The notes below the pieces were generated by a model, which was given only the letters and a program-made list of their open reading frames with translations, ran no database searches and was not told where the DNA came from. The position numbers and the translations under genes were made by a program. Of a stretch of DNA of 64,000 bases, positions 31,026 to 42,519 are shown in pieces; the first letter of the stretch is position 1; every line of letters starts with the position of its first letter. Location: assembly GCF_002305875.1 (NCBI RefSeq), contig NZ_CP022098.1:12028001-12092000 (forward strand), in the 5' to 3' direction. Origin of the DNA: Cystobacter fuscus. Its GTDB lineage: Bacteria > Myxococcota > Myxococcia > Myxococcales > Myxococcaceae.

Positions 31026-31068
31026 GGCCTGACGGACGGGAAGCCCGACACCTCCCGTCCGCCAAGCC
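31026..31068 (-). terminator. Strong hairpin after glnII
   Basis: Arms of 16 nt (GGCTTGGCGGACGGGA / TCCCGTCCGTCAGGCC, two G-U pairs, loop 11) start 39 nt beyond the glnII stop. There is no T-tract, so factor-dependent or structural. Confidence 0.5.
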
Positions 31069-31106
31069 AGCGCCTCCTTACCCCAAGGAGTCCTTTGGAG
31101 CCGATC

Positions 31107-32123
31107 TCAGCTGCAGATCGTCTCGAGCATGATGCGGCAGACCTCGTACGGGTCGCAGTTGGCGGCCGGACGACGATCCTCGAAGTAACCCTTGCCCTCG
31201 TTCACCGTCCCCATCGGGATGCGGATGGACGAGCCGCGGTCACTGTTGCCGTAGCGGAAGACATTGATGGGCGCCGTCTCGTGCAGGCCCGTCAGGCGCT
31301 CCACGTTGTGCGCGCCGTACACCGCGATGTGCGCCTCGTGCCGCGCGCGCAGCTTCTCGCACGCCGCCTCGATGACCTTCAGGCCACCCGGCTCGCGCAT
31401 CGCCTTGGTGCTCACGTTGGTGTGGCAGCCCGCCCCGTTCCAGTCACCCTTCACCGGCTTGGGGTGCAGCGTGGCGCTGATGCCGAAGTCCTCGCCCATC
31501 CGGTAGAGCAGCCAGCGCGCGAACCACAGCTCGTCGCCCATCTCCAGCGCCGTGATCGGGCCAATCTGGAACTCCCACTGCGCGGGCATCACCTCGGCGT
31601 TGGTGCCGTTGAGGTGCAGGCCCGCGCGAAGACACGCCTCGGCGTGCGCCTCCACCAGCTTGCGGCCAAACACCTCGTCACTGCCCACGCCACAGTAGTA
31701 GCCGCCCTGCGGCGCCGGGAAACCCTTCTCCGGCCAGCCCAGCGGGCGGTTGCCCTCGAAGAGCGTGTACTCCTGCTCCAGGCCGAACCACGTCTCGAAC
31801 GAGGCGTACTTCTCCGCCACCGCGCGCAGGGGCGCGCGCGTGTTGCTCGGATGGGGCGAGCCATCCTGATGCATCACCTCGCACATCACCAGCACGTCCG
31901 GCGTGCCCGGGCGCAGCGGGTTGGGGATGTAGCGCACCGGCTTGAGCTGGAGGTCGCTCTTCTTGCCCTCGGCCTGGTAGGTGCTCGACCCATCGAAGCC
32001 CCAGTCCGGCAGGTCCGAGAGGCTCTTGATCTCCGGAAGCTCCACCACCTTCATCTTGGAGCGCAGCTTCGCCGTCGGCTTCTGACCGTCGATCCAGATG
32101 TACTCCGCCATCACCTTGCGCAT
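31107..32123 (-). CDS. glnII: Glutamine synthetase, type II (eukaryotic-like)
   Basis: Makes glutamine from glutamate, ammonia and ATP. The 338-residue length and the motifs FDGSSTYQAEG, FGLEQEYTLFE, GDWNGAGCHTNVST and SDRGSSIRIP are those of GSII, not the 470-residue GSI. GSII lacks the adenylylation loop, so control should be transcriptional, in line with the -24/-12 promoter at 32198-32213. The ATG at 32123 has GGAGG upstream; ATG 32111 is an alternative. It is divergent from a NifA-like activator that probably controls it. Confidence 0.95.
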   Translation of the reverse strand: MRKVMAEYIWIDGQKPTAKLRSKMKVVELPEIKSLSDLPDWGFDGSSTYQAEGKKSDLQLKPVRYIPNPLRPGTPDVLVMCEVMHQDGSPHPSNTRAPLRAVAEKYASFETWFGLEQEYTLFEGNRPLGWPEKGFPAPQGGYYCGVGSDEVFGRKLVEAHAEACLRAGLHLNGTNAEVMPAQWEFQIGPITALEMGDELWFARWLLYRMGEDFGISATLHPKPVKGDWNGAGCHTNVSTKAMREPGGLKVIEAACEKLRARHEAHIAVYGAHNVERLTGLHETAPINVFRYGNSDRGSSIRIPMGTVNEGKGYFEDRRPAANCDPYEVCRIMLETICS

Positions 32124-32197
32124 TTCGGACTTCCTCCGGCCCTGTCGGGGGGCCTCTTGCTCCTGGACCCGCGAGGGCCCTGCTGCCTGAGCTTCAT

Positions 32198-32213
32198 TGC
32201 AGATGTGATGCCA
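32198..32213 (-). promoter_or_regulatory. Sigma-54 promoter of glnII
   Basis: The minus strand reads TGGCATCACATCTGCA, with GG and GC separated by exactly 10 nt as RpoN promoters require. The transcription start would be near 32186, giving a leader of about 60 nt before the glnII ATG. Confidence 0.75.
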
Positions 32214-32298
32214 GCCGGTTTCCCCGCCCCTGAATCGAGGCAAGTCCGCTGAATCCTTGGAAATGAACCCCTTCAACCCCTCCCCTCTCCCCTGGATT

Positions 32299-32344
32299 CC
32301 TACGTTTTTGTCGGCTCCCCGGCTCTTTCCTACAAAATTGTCGG
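32299..32344. promoter_or_regulatory. Operator pair 1, enhancer-like sites for glnII
   Basis: Two 16-bp dyads, CCTACGTTTTTGTCGG (32299-32314) and CCTACAAAATTGTCGG (32329-32344), start 30 bp apart, that is, three helical turns on one DNA face. Half-sites are CCKAC with a 6-bp A/T-rich centre. They lie about 113-158 bp upstream of the predicted glnII start, the usual distance for binding a sigma-54 activator. Confidence 0.65.
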
Positions 32345-32532
32345 AACTCTCGGCCCCCAAGAAGCCCCGCGCCCCTCCATCCCTCTCCTCTTCCCACATC
32401 CTCGAGCCTCCACCTACCGCTCGGTCGGTCCGGTCTTCTTCGCTTGATTAGAATCCGACGCGCTCGGCCCTGCTGACGCCCGCTGACGGACAGAGATGTG
32501 GGCAACCTCCTTCCAGGAGCGCCCTTCCCCTA

Positions 32533-32578
32533 CCTACAATTTCGTAGCTCTTGGCTTTCGGGCCGACAAAAATGTAGG
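32533..32578. promoter_or_regulatory. Operator pair 2, mirror image of pair 1
   Basis: CCTACAATTTCGTAGC (32533-32548) and CCGACAAAAATGTAGG (32563-32578) again start 30 bp apart. Read on the minus strand they repeat the order of pair 1: T-rich dyad, 14-bp spacer, AAATT dyad. They end 75 bp before the regulator's ATG, suggesting autoregulation. Confidence 0.62.
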
Positions 32579-32579
32579 A

Positions 32580-32597
32580 AAGAGTCTTTTGACTCTT
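32580..32597 (+). promoter_or_regulatory. Hairpin overlapping a -35-like TTGACT before the regulator gene
   Basis: AAGAGTC-TTTT-GACTCTT is a perfect 7-bp inverted repeat starting two bases after operator pair 2. It includes TTGACT (32589-32594), a possible -35 box for the activator gene; no good -10 was found. Confidence 0.35.
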
Positions 32598-32652
32598 CAG
32601 TCGATCAGGAAGGCTTTCCGGAGAGGCGGCTTTTTCCGGAAGAGGGGCGTGC

Positions 32653-34200
<1,548 letters not shown>

Positions 34201-34230
34201 TCCCCCTCGGAAGCCCTCCCAGGTCTGCGC

Positions 34231-35016
34231 TCAGTTGCGCCGCGTGGGGTCCGCCAGCGCCCGCTCCACCTCGCGCATCAGCTCCTCCTCGTCGCCCCCC
34301 CTCGGACGCACCGCCGCCTCCCCCAGCTCGGAGGACCACGGCCCCACCGAGTCCGCCGCCTGCTGCGAGGCACGCTCGGTCAGCTTCTGGATGCCCCGCG
34401 CATCCACCACGTTCGTCGGATCCAGTTGATCCAACGGCGTCTGCTCCAGCCGCCCCAGCGACATCCGCTCCAGCCGGAAGCCCAGGAGCTCGGTGCCCAC
34501 CTCGACGCCCACGTGGTCGATGAAGAGGCCCCGGTCCGCCACCAGCTCGTCGAAGTTGAACGTGCTCACCGACTGCGCCAGCGCGCACGCGAAGCGCTCC
34601 TCCAGCAGCGCATGCACCTCGCCGGGCTGGTTCGCCCTCGCACACCCCACCTCCCGCGCTACCCGCAGCACGCCCGCCTCGTCGCGCGGCACCTTCACCA
34701 GGAACGTGGCCCGCAGGTCCACCCGGATGCCGTCCCGGCATGACAAGCCCTGTCCCCCCCGGCGCTCCACCACCACCTTGCGCACCGAGAGGTCCAACAC
34801 CTCCGCGCGCTCCACCACCGGCCACACCCACGTGCCCCCGAAGCGCACCCGAGTGGGCTCGCCTCCGCGCACCAGCACCAGCGCCTCGCCCTCTCGCGCC
34901 CGGCGGTAGCACCCCAGCACCAGCGCGCATACGCCCGCCACGCCGAGAACAGCGCACAGGACCACGGTTTCCACGGTGAAGCCACTCCTGGGTAGGCAGG
35001 CGGAGGCCCAATCCAT
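34231..35016 (-). CDS. SPFH/Band 7 domain membrane protein
   Basis: A 261-residue protein with one N-terminal hydrophobic helix (TVVLCAVLGVAGVCALVLG, about 18-36) and an SPFH-like domain (EGEALVLVRGG, RKVVVERRGGQG, IRVDLRATFLVKVP, ELLGFRLERMSLGRLEQTPLD, in parts). The C-terminus is short and acidic, much shorter than in true flotillins. It is probably a membrane scaffold. The start is ATG 35016 or the preceding GTG 35019; GGAGGGGGAG lies upstream of both. Confidence 0.75.
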   Translation of the reverse strand: MDWASACLPRSGFTVETVVLCAVLGVAGVCALVLGCYRRAREGEALVLVRGGEPTRVRFGGTWVWPVVERAEVLDLSVRKVVVERRGGQGLSCRDGIRVDLRATFLVKVPRDEAGVLRVAREVGCARANQPGEVHALLEERFACALAQSVSTFNFDELVADRGLFIDHVGVEVGTELLGFRLERMSLGRLEQTPLDQLDPTNVVDARGIQKLTERASQQAADSVGPWSSELGEAAVRPRGGDEEELMREVERALADPTRRN

Positions 35017-35066
35017 CACGTCTCCCCCTCCTCACGCCAGAGGGGGGTCCTCCCAGCCCCGCTCGC

Positions 35067-35582
35067 CTACTCGTCCGCGTTCTTCCGGCGCGCGAGCGCC
35101 TTCTGCAGCTTCTTCATCTTCTCCATGGCCAGGCCCCGCTTGAGCCCCGACAGCAGATCCACGAAGACGAAGCCGTCCAGGTGGCCAATCTCGTGCTGCA
35201 GCACGTGCGCCAGCTTCCCCTCCGCTTCCAGCTCGTGCCACGCCCCCGTCCGGTCCTGGTACTTCACCTTCACCTTGTGGAAGCGCGGCGTCTTCTCGAA
35301 CAGGTCCGGCACCGACAGGCACCCCTCCTCCAGCGTCACCGGCCCCGACTTCTCCAGAATCTGGGGGTTGATGATCTCGAAGAACGACCCGTCCTCCCGG
35401 CCCACCCACGACAGGCGCAAGGGCACCCCGATCTGGTTGGCCGCGATGCCAATGCCCTCCGCCTCCTTCATGGCCGCGAACATCTCGTCCAGCAGCTTCG
35501 TGAGGCTCTCCCCGAAGTCCGTCACGGGTTTGGTCGGCGTGCTGAGAACCTTGTTCGGCCAGATGACGATGTCGCGTGCCAT
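35067..35582 (-). CDS. def: Peptide deformylase
   Basis: Removes the formyl group from nascent polypeptides using a metal ion. The 171-residue protein has motif I GIGIAANQIG (43-52), motif II EGCLS (86-90, metal ligand Cys88) and motif III HEIGH (130-134, His130, Glu131, His134). Two positions differ from the common forms: Asn for Pro in motif I and Gly for Asp within HExxH. A Lys-rich C-terminal helix extends beyond the core. It stands alone; fmt is not adjacent. Confidence 0.95.
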   Translation of the reverse strand: MARDIVIWPNKVLSTPTKPVTDFGESLTKLLDEMFAAMKEAEGIGIAANQIGVPLRLSWVGREDGSFFEIINPQILEKSGPVTLEEGCLSVPDLFEKTPRFHKVKVKYQDRTGAWHELEAEGKLAHVLQHEIGHLDGFVFVDLLSGLKRGLAMEKMKKLQKALARRKNADE

Positions 35583-35697
35583 GCGGTGTGTCTCTCCCTG
35601 AGCGCTCGCGCGTGAAACGTCCTTGTACACCGCGCCCGCCTCCCCGCCAGCCCCGAGTGACAGGCCTTGTTCCCCACACACCGCCCCGGCGCGTCCC

Positions 35698-37188
35698 TCA
35701 GCGCCCGGAGGTGGAGCGCTCCCCCTCCCGCAGCGCCGCCTGGAGCAGCGCCTGGGTGTCCAGCTCCGTGCGCCGCACCTCGCTCGCCCCCGCGAAGGCC
35801 TCCTTGTAGCCCCCCGCCACGAAGGCCTGGAAGTCCGTGGTCGCCACCCGGTAGCGCCCCTCGGGCCGCACGGGCTCCTCCCCCGCCCCCGGATCCGCCG
35901 CGTCGCGCAACACCCTCAGCTCCTCCACCCTCCCCTCGCGCACCCGGTAGCTCACCCCACTGCGCTGGCTGTAGCCGTCCGTCCCCCGCTTCGACTCGCT
36001 CAGCGCCACCCAGTCCGCCAGTTGCTGCCCCGTCATCTCCGCCGTCACCAGCACGTTGCGGTAGGGAAACGCCCCCTCGAACTCCTCCCGCGTCACCTCC
36101 CCCGCGGGCAGCCCCGCCCGAAACCCCGCCGCCATCGCGAAGAAGGCCCGCGCCCCCGCCGCCCGCCGCCACACCTCCGTCGCCCAGGTGCCCACCTCCG
36201 CCTCCCCCGTCGTGAGCCCCTCGTCCCCCAGGGGCCTCGACAGCCGGCCCACCCCCACGAAGCGCTCCGGCCGCTTCTCCCTCAACGCGCGCCCCAACTC
36301 CTCCACCCTCGCCGCCGTCTCCGCGTCCTCCGGCCGCGTCCCGTCCAGCTTCACCAGCCCTCCCTCCACCCCCACCAGCCGCCGTCCCTGGAAGCGCAGC
36401 CGCACCTCGGACAGGTACGCCAGGTACTGGTAGGAGGACACCGTGTACGTCCTCGTCCCCGGCACCACCCGCAGGTCCTCCCGGGCATGCGAGTGCGAGC
36501 CCAGGATGAGATCGATGCCCGGCACCGCCCGCGCGAGCGCCTCGTCGTCCTCGCGCAGCTGATGGCCGATGAGCACCACGGCGTCCACCTGCTCACGCTC
36601 GCGCAGGGCGCCCACCACCGCCCGCGCCGCCTCCGTCGCGTCCGTCCACCGCGTCCCCTCGGGCAGCCGCTCCGCCTTCACCAGCCGCTGCATGTCCGGC
36701 CCCGCCACCGCGAAGAAGCCCAGCCGCACGCCCCCCACCTCCCGCACGAGGTAGGGCCGCCCCTCCACCTGGAAGTGCGGCGCGCCGTCCGCTCCCACCA
36801 GGTTCGCGCACAACACCGGGTAGTCCACCGCCGCCCGGCAGCGCGCGAACGCCTCCGCCCCGTAGTCCAGGTCGTGGTTGCCCAGCGCCATCATGTCCAC
36901 CAGCCCGTTGAACCACGGCCACTCCACGCACCCGTACTCGTCACTCCACGCGGGCACGCCCTTGTTCACCCAGTCGCCCCCGGATACCCCCAGCGTGTCC
37001 GGCCTCGCCTTCGCCGCCCGGAAGTACGCGAGCGCCCGCGCCACCCCTCCCTGGCCCGGCTCCCCCTCCGAGTAGAAGGGCTCCGCGTGCGAGTGGTAGT
37101 CCGTCATCCCCACCAGCGTCACCGTGTGCGTCGTCTGGCAGGCGGGCAGGAGCAGGAGACTCGAGAGCAGGGCGAGGCGCTTGTTCAT
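35698..37188 (-). CDS. Lipoprotein metallophosphatase / 5'-nucleotidase (UshA-like)
   Basis: A 496-residue lipoprotein (lipobox LLPAC, Cys17). The N-terminal calcineurin-like domain shows DYHSHAEPF, GGDWVNKG, GNHDLDYG, VLIGHQ and GSHSHARED, the ordered metal-binding motifs of 5'-nucleotidases; the first motif reads DYHSH rather than DFHG. The C-terminal domain (from about 300) has FPYRNVLVTAEMTGQQL and RYRVATTDF, matching the substrate-binding domain. It probably hydrolyses nucleotides or similar phosphates at the cell surface. The ATG at 37188 starts the signal sequence. Confidence 0.9.
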   Translation of the reverse strand: MNKRLALLSSLLLLPACQTTHTVTLVGMTDYHSHAEPFYSEGEPGQGGVARALAYFRAAKARPDTLGVSGGDWVNKGVPAWSDEYGCVEWPWFNGLVDMMALGNHDLDYGAEAFARCRAAVDYPVLCANLVGADGAPHFQVEGRPYLVREVGGVRLGFFAVAGPDMQRLVKAERLPEGTRWTDATEAARAVVGALREREQVDAVVLIGHQLREDDEALARAVPGIDLILGSHSHAREDLRVVPGTRTYTVSSYQYLAYLSEVRLRFQGRRLVGVEGGLVKLDGTRPEDAETAARVEELGRALREKRPERFVGVGRLSRPLGDEGLTTGEAEVGTWATEVWRRAAGARAFFAMAAGFRAGLPAGEVTREEFEGAFPYRNVLVTAEMTGQQLADWVALSESKRGTDGYSQRSGVSYRVREGRVEELRVLRDAADPGAGEEPVRPEGRYRVATTDFQAFVAGGYKEAFAGASEVRRTELDTQALLQAALREGERSTSGR

Positions 37189-37267
37189 GCGCGCCCCTTC
37201 ACACCCCCTCCCCGCCACGTCAAGCCAAGCTCCCCCCTCTCATCCCCGGCGAGGGGGCTCGGACGGC

Positions 37268-37891
37268 CTACTCCCAGGACAGCACGTACTCGCTGTCCAG
37301 CACGTCCACGCGCGAGCCCACCACCTCCACCCCGCGCGCATGGGTGGACTCCAGCACGGCCCGCAGCAGGCCCTCGTGGAAGGAGCACGGCATGAAGTCG
37401 CGCCGCATGATGACGCGGCCCCGGCTGAAGCCCTCCCACGCCACCGTGCGCTCCCCGTGGTTCACCGCCGCCCGGTACGCCGAGGGCAGGTTGCCCACCA
37501 GCCGCCTCGTCTCGCACCGCGACAGCAACAGCAGCGCCTTGCCCGCCGCCGACGCGAGCAGATCCGCCGCCGCCCGCTGCCCCAACAGCCGCTGGGCCGC
37601 GTCCCAACCCCCACACCCCGGCGCCAGCTCCCACGCCGCCGCCGCGTTCACCCTCATGAAGGCGCCCAACGGATAGTTGAAGAACTCCTTGAAGCGCGGC
37701 TCGCCCCCCGCATCCACGCAGCGCAGCATCGCCGCCTCCCCCGCCCACGCGCGCACCGCGTCCAGCGTCCCCAGGAAGAGCGAGCCCCTCACGGTGTCCC
37801 CGGGGATCGCCAGCGCCAGGCGCCGCGCCAGGTCCTCGGCCGCCTCCACTCGCACCGGACCCACATCCACCGCACAGGCACTCGTCTGCAT
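37268..37891 (-). CDS. DUF2378 (TIGR02265) family protein
   Basis: A 207-residue protein with the blocks of this mostly myxobacterial family: GTLDAVRAWAGEAA, RFKEFFNYPLGAFMRVN, GGWDAAQRLLGQRAAADLL, LPSAYRAAVNHGERTV and RRDFMPCSFHEGLL. The fold resembles haem/NO-binding-like proteins but no ligand is established. The ATG at 37891 has GGAGGGG about 8 nt upstream. It is divergent from the PilZ activator at 38225. Confidence 0.85.
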   Translation of the reverse strand: MQTSACAVDVGPVRVEAAEDLARRLALAIPGDTVRGSLFLGTLDAVRAWAGEAAMLRCVDAGGEPRFKEFFNYPLGAFMRVNAAAAWELAPGCGGWDAAQRLLGQRAAADLLASAAGKALLLLSRCETRRLVGNLPSAYRAAVNHGERTVAWEGFSRGRVIMRRDFMPCSFHEGLLRAVLESTHARGVEVVGSRVDVLDSEYVLSWE

Positions 37892-38224
37892 GACACCACC
37901 CCTCCCGCCAAAGGACGCCAGGTCGCACGCCTTCGACACCCCACCCTAACCACGTCTCTCCCAACCGACAGGGGGCCCCCCCCTCGCTCCTCCACGCTTT
38001 TTCCAGCACGCCCCATCTTCCCTTGCCCCTCGCCCACCTCCAGCGCCCACCACGTTACACTTCGCGGAAGCTCCACCCCCTCCACGCGTGCCCTCCCGAG
38101 GTGTCCTCACGGACAGCCAGCCCCCTGCCCACCTCGACTGTGGTTCTCTGGACAATGTTGGTCTTTCTTGATTTTTCTGGAATCACCACCCGGGTTTCAC
38201 GTTCGACGCGATGGAGCCCCCCGC
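37892..38224. other. Divergent intergenic region
   Basis: About 330 nt between the DUF2378 gene and the PilZ-AAA activator. It is C-rich with one A/T-rich patch (38160-38190, TTGGTCTTTCTTGATTTT). No spacing typical of a sigma-54 promoter and no repeat was found. Promoters for both genes must lie here but none was recognised. Confidence 0.4.
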
Positions 38225-40036
<1,812 letters not shown>

Positions 40037-40165
40037 GGCCCCAGGCACGCGCGCTCATGCGCTCCATGACCAGACGTCATGCCACCGACAACCCGGCGGG
40101 TCTCCCGGGCCCCTGGCTTTGCATGCGTCCCCGCTTCATGCCAGCGTGAACCACCCACCGCTCTC

Positions 40166-41980
40166 GTGCCCAAGCCCAAGCACATCGTCCAGACCTGGAG
40201 TCCCCTCGGCTCGGGGGCGGCGTTCGTGCTGCTGTATGGGCTCGGCACCTGGCTGGGCATGGGGCTGTCCCCCCAGGACGAGCAGCTGTCGGCCATCTGG
40301 CCCCCCTCGGGCGTGCTGCTCACGGCGCTGCTGCTGGCGCGCTGGCGCCACTGGCCCGTGCTGCTGCTGCTGGCCGTGGTCGTGGGGCCGTTCACGAGCA
40401 TGCCCGGACACTGGCCCAACACCCGCACCCTCCTGATGTCCGCCTGCAACGGGCTGGAGGTCTTCGTGGGCGCCTTCCTCCTGCGCCGCTACGCGGGCCT
40501 CAACCCCTCGCTGGAGCGGGTGCGCGACGTGCTCGCGCTGCTGGCCGTGGCGCTCGTCAGCCCCGTGCTCAACGCCACCCCCGGCGTCACCCTGCTCGCG
40601 CTCCACGGGAAGATTGCCTGGGAGCAGTGGTGGGCGCAGTGGCGGGTGTTCTGGGTGGGCGACGCCATGGGCCTGCTGCTGGTGACGCCGCTGCTGCTCA
40701 CCTGGGGCCAGCTCGACCAGGTGTTCTGGAGCCGCCCGCGCGCGCGGGAGTTCGCCGTGCTGCTGCTGGGGCTCGTCTCCACCCTGCACCTGGGCTTCCA
40801 CTGGATTCCCCACGGCATCAGCCCCCACCACCCCATCACCTACACGGCCTTCCCCTTCATCCTCTGGGCGGCGCTGCGCTTCGAGGCCCGGGGCACCAGC
40901 CTCGCCCTGCTCGCGCTCGCCGCGGTGTCCATCCTGCACACCATCACCGGCAGCGGCCCCTTCGTCCTGGAAGCCCACGGCGCCGCCTCCTCCCGCGCGA
41001 GCCTCATCTACCTCCAGTCCTTCCTCGCGGTGATCGGCGCCTCGGGGCTGCTGCTCGCCGCGGCGGTGAGCGAGCTGCGGCGCGCGCGCGAGAAGAGCGA
41101 GCGGCTCAACGCGGAGCTGCGCGCGTCACTCGAGGAGCTGGCCGCCACCCAGCGCGAGCTCGTGCACCGCGAGCGCATGGCCGCAGTGGGCGAGCTGTCC
41201 GCCAGCGTGGCCCACGAGGTGCGCAACCCCCTGGGCGTCATCGCCAACGCCGTGGCCGCCCTCACCCGCAGCGCCCAGCCCGACGCCAACAGCACCACGT
41301 GGCAGTTGCTCGGCGCCATGGGCGAGGAGGTCGGGCGGTTGGATCTCCTCATCACCGGACTGGTGGACTTCGCCCGGCCCCTCGAGCCGCAGCTGCTGTT
41401 CCAGCCGCTGGGTCCGGTGGTGGAAGGAGCGCTGGAGTCCGCGCTGAGCGCCGAGCCCCGGCCCAGCACGCTCCAGGTGACGCGCGCGATGGATCCCTCG
41501 CTGCCCGACATCCCCCTGGATGCCCAACTCCTGCACCGGGCGCTCCACAACCTCTTCCTCAACGCCCTGCAGGCCATGCCCCAGGGCGGCTCGCTCCGGG
41601 TGGAGATGTCCCACCAGGTGAAACCGCCGGGCCTGCCCCACGCCCTCGTCTCCATCACCGACACCGGCCCGGGCATCCGCCCCGAGGTGATGCAGCGCCT
41701 CTTCGATCCCTTCTTCACCACCAAGGCCCTGGGCACCGGCCTGGGGCTGCCCATCGTGCGCGGCATCGTGGAGGCGCACCGCGGTCAGGTGGAGGTGAAC
41801 AGCACCCTGGGGCAAGGCACCACCATCACCCTGCGCCTGCCGCTGTCCTCCACCTCGCGCGGCTTCACGACGACCCGGCTCCCCTCCCAGAAGGAAAACG
41901 ACGTCCCTGCCCAGCCGGGAGCCGGCCCCCCTCCTCAGAAGGGAATGTTGTCGTCGTCGCCGCCGCCACCACCGCTGTAG
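40166..41980 (+). CDS. MASE1-type sensor histidine kinase
   Basis: A 604-residue membrane kinase. About eight hydrophobic helices in the first 300 residues match the MASE1 sensor domain (IWPPSGVLLTALLLARW, ALVSPVLNATPG, FWVGDAMGLLLVTPLLL). A coiled coil leads to the H-box SVAHEVRNPLG with His350, then N, G1 and G2 boxes (LHNLFLNALQAM, DTGPGI, GTGLGLPIV). No receiver is attached; the upstream activator at 38225 may be its partner. The start is uncertain: GTG 40166 sits just before the first helix, and ATG 40079 is an alternative. Its last 46 nt overlap the convergent gene at 41935. Confidence 0.88.
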   Translation: MPKPKHIVQTWSPLGSGAAFVLLYGLGTWLGMGLSPQDEQLSAIWPPSGVLLTALLLARWRHWPVLLLLAVVVGPFTSMPGHWPNTRTLLMSACNGLEVFVGAFLLRRYAGLNPSLERVRDVLALLAVALVSPVLNATPGVTLLALHGKIAWEQWWAQWRVFWVGDAMGLLLVTPLLLTWGQLDQVFWSRPRAREFAVLLLGLVSTLHLGFHWIPHGISPHHPITYTAFPFILWAALRFEARGTSLALLALAAVSILHTITGSGPFVLEAHGAASSRASLIYLQSFLAVIGASGLLLAAAVSELRRAREKSERLNAELRASLEELAATQRELVHRERMAAVGELSASVAHEVRNPLGVIANAVAALTRSAQPDANSTTWQLLGAMGEEVGRLDLLITGLVDFARPLEPQLLFQPLGPVVEGALESALSAEPRPSTLQVTRAMDPSLPDIPLDAQLLHRALHNLFLNALQAMPQGGSLRVEMSHQVKPPGLPHALVSITDTGPGIRPEVMQRLFDPFFTTKALGTGLGLPIVRGIVEAHRGQVEVNSTLGQGTTITLRLPLSSTSRGFTTTRLPSQKENDVPAQPGAGPPPQKGMLSSSPPPPPL

Positions 41981-42429
41981 TCGTCATCCCCGTGCGGGGG
42001 CGGCTCGTGCCCGCCTCCCCCGTCGCCGCCGCCCCGCTGCCGGGTGATCTCCGCTTCGATGGAGGCCAGCAGCGCGCGCTCGCGGTCGTGCCAACGCGAC
42101 TTGCTCGGGTCGCCCAGCGAGCGCCGCGCGCCATTGGCGTAGTACTCCAGGTCCTGCATCGTCGCGCCCTGGATGGGCGCCCCCTTGCTGCGGCCATAGT
42201 TGGGGAACACCGACACGTCCCCGCCACCGCCGCCACCACCGCCGCCGCCCGAGGAATAGGCGCGCCGGGGCGCCGCCGCCGGAGCCGCGTCGGGCGACGA
42301 GCCGATGCTCATCTCCCCCAGCTTCAATGTGAAACCCTCACCGTTGCGGACCGCCGTCCCCACACGCACCTGTTCCACCCGCCCATCCGGGCGCCGCACT
42401 GCCACCGTCACCGGAAACTGATCGCTCAT
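41935..42429 (-). CDS. Small protein with an SSB-like C-terminal tail
   Basis: A 164-residue protein. The start (MSDQFPVTVAVRRPDG) is strand-rich, then come a Gly linker, a compact central block (FPNYGRSKGAPIQGATMQDLEYY) resembling the ExoX C-terminal-like module, and a Gly/Asp-rich disordered tail ending DDDNIPF. That end closely copies the acidic DDDIPF tip by which SSB recruits repair and replication proteins. It is not SSB itself since no OB fold is seen. A role in DNA metabolism is inferred. The 3' end overlaps the kinase gene tail-to-tail by 46 nt. Confidence 0.7.
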   Translation of the reverse strand: MSDQFPVTVAVRRPDGRVEQVRVGTAVRNGEGFTLKLGEMSIGSSPDAAPAAAPRRAYSSGGGGGGGGGGDVSVFPNYGRSKGAPIQGATMQDLEYYANGARRSLGDPSKSRWHDRERALLASIEAEITRQRGGGDGGGGHEPPPHGDDDYSGGGGGDDDNIPF

Positions 42430-42519
42430 GCCCGCCGGAAATCACCCCTGGCCCGAGGTGTCAATGACTCGCCAGGGGGGCGAACCCCTCGCCACCCCCG
42501 CCGCCGGGCATCCGCGCGC

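Noticed and set aside
32299-32578. Classical NifA (TGT-N10-ACA) or NtrC sites
   Set aside because: The dyads have CCKAC half-sites with 6-bp centres, which match neither consensus.
32579-32652. Sigma-54 promoter for the NifA-like regulator itself
   Set aside because: The best candidate, near CCGGAAGAGGGGCGTGC, has 11 nt between GG and GC instead of 10 and is too close to the start codon.
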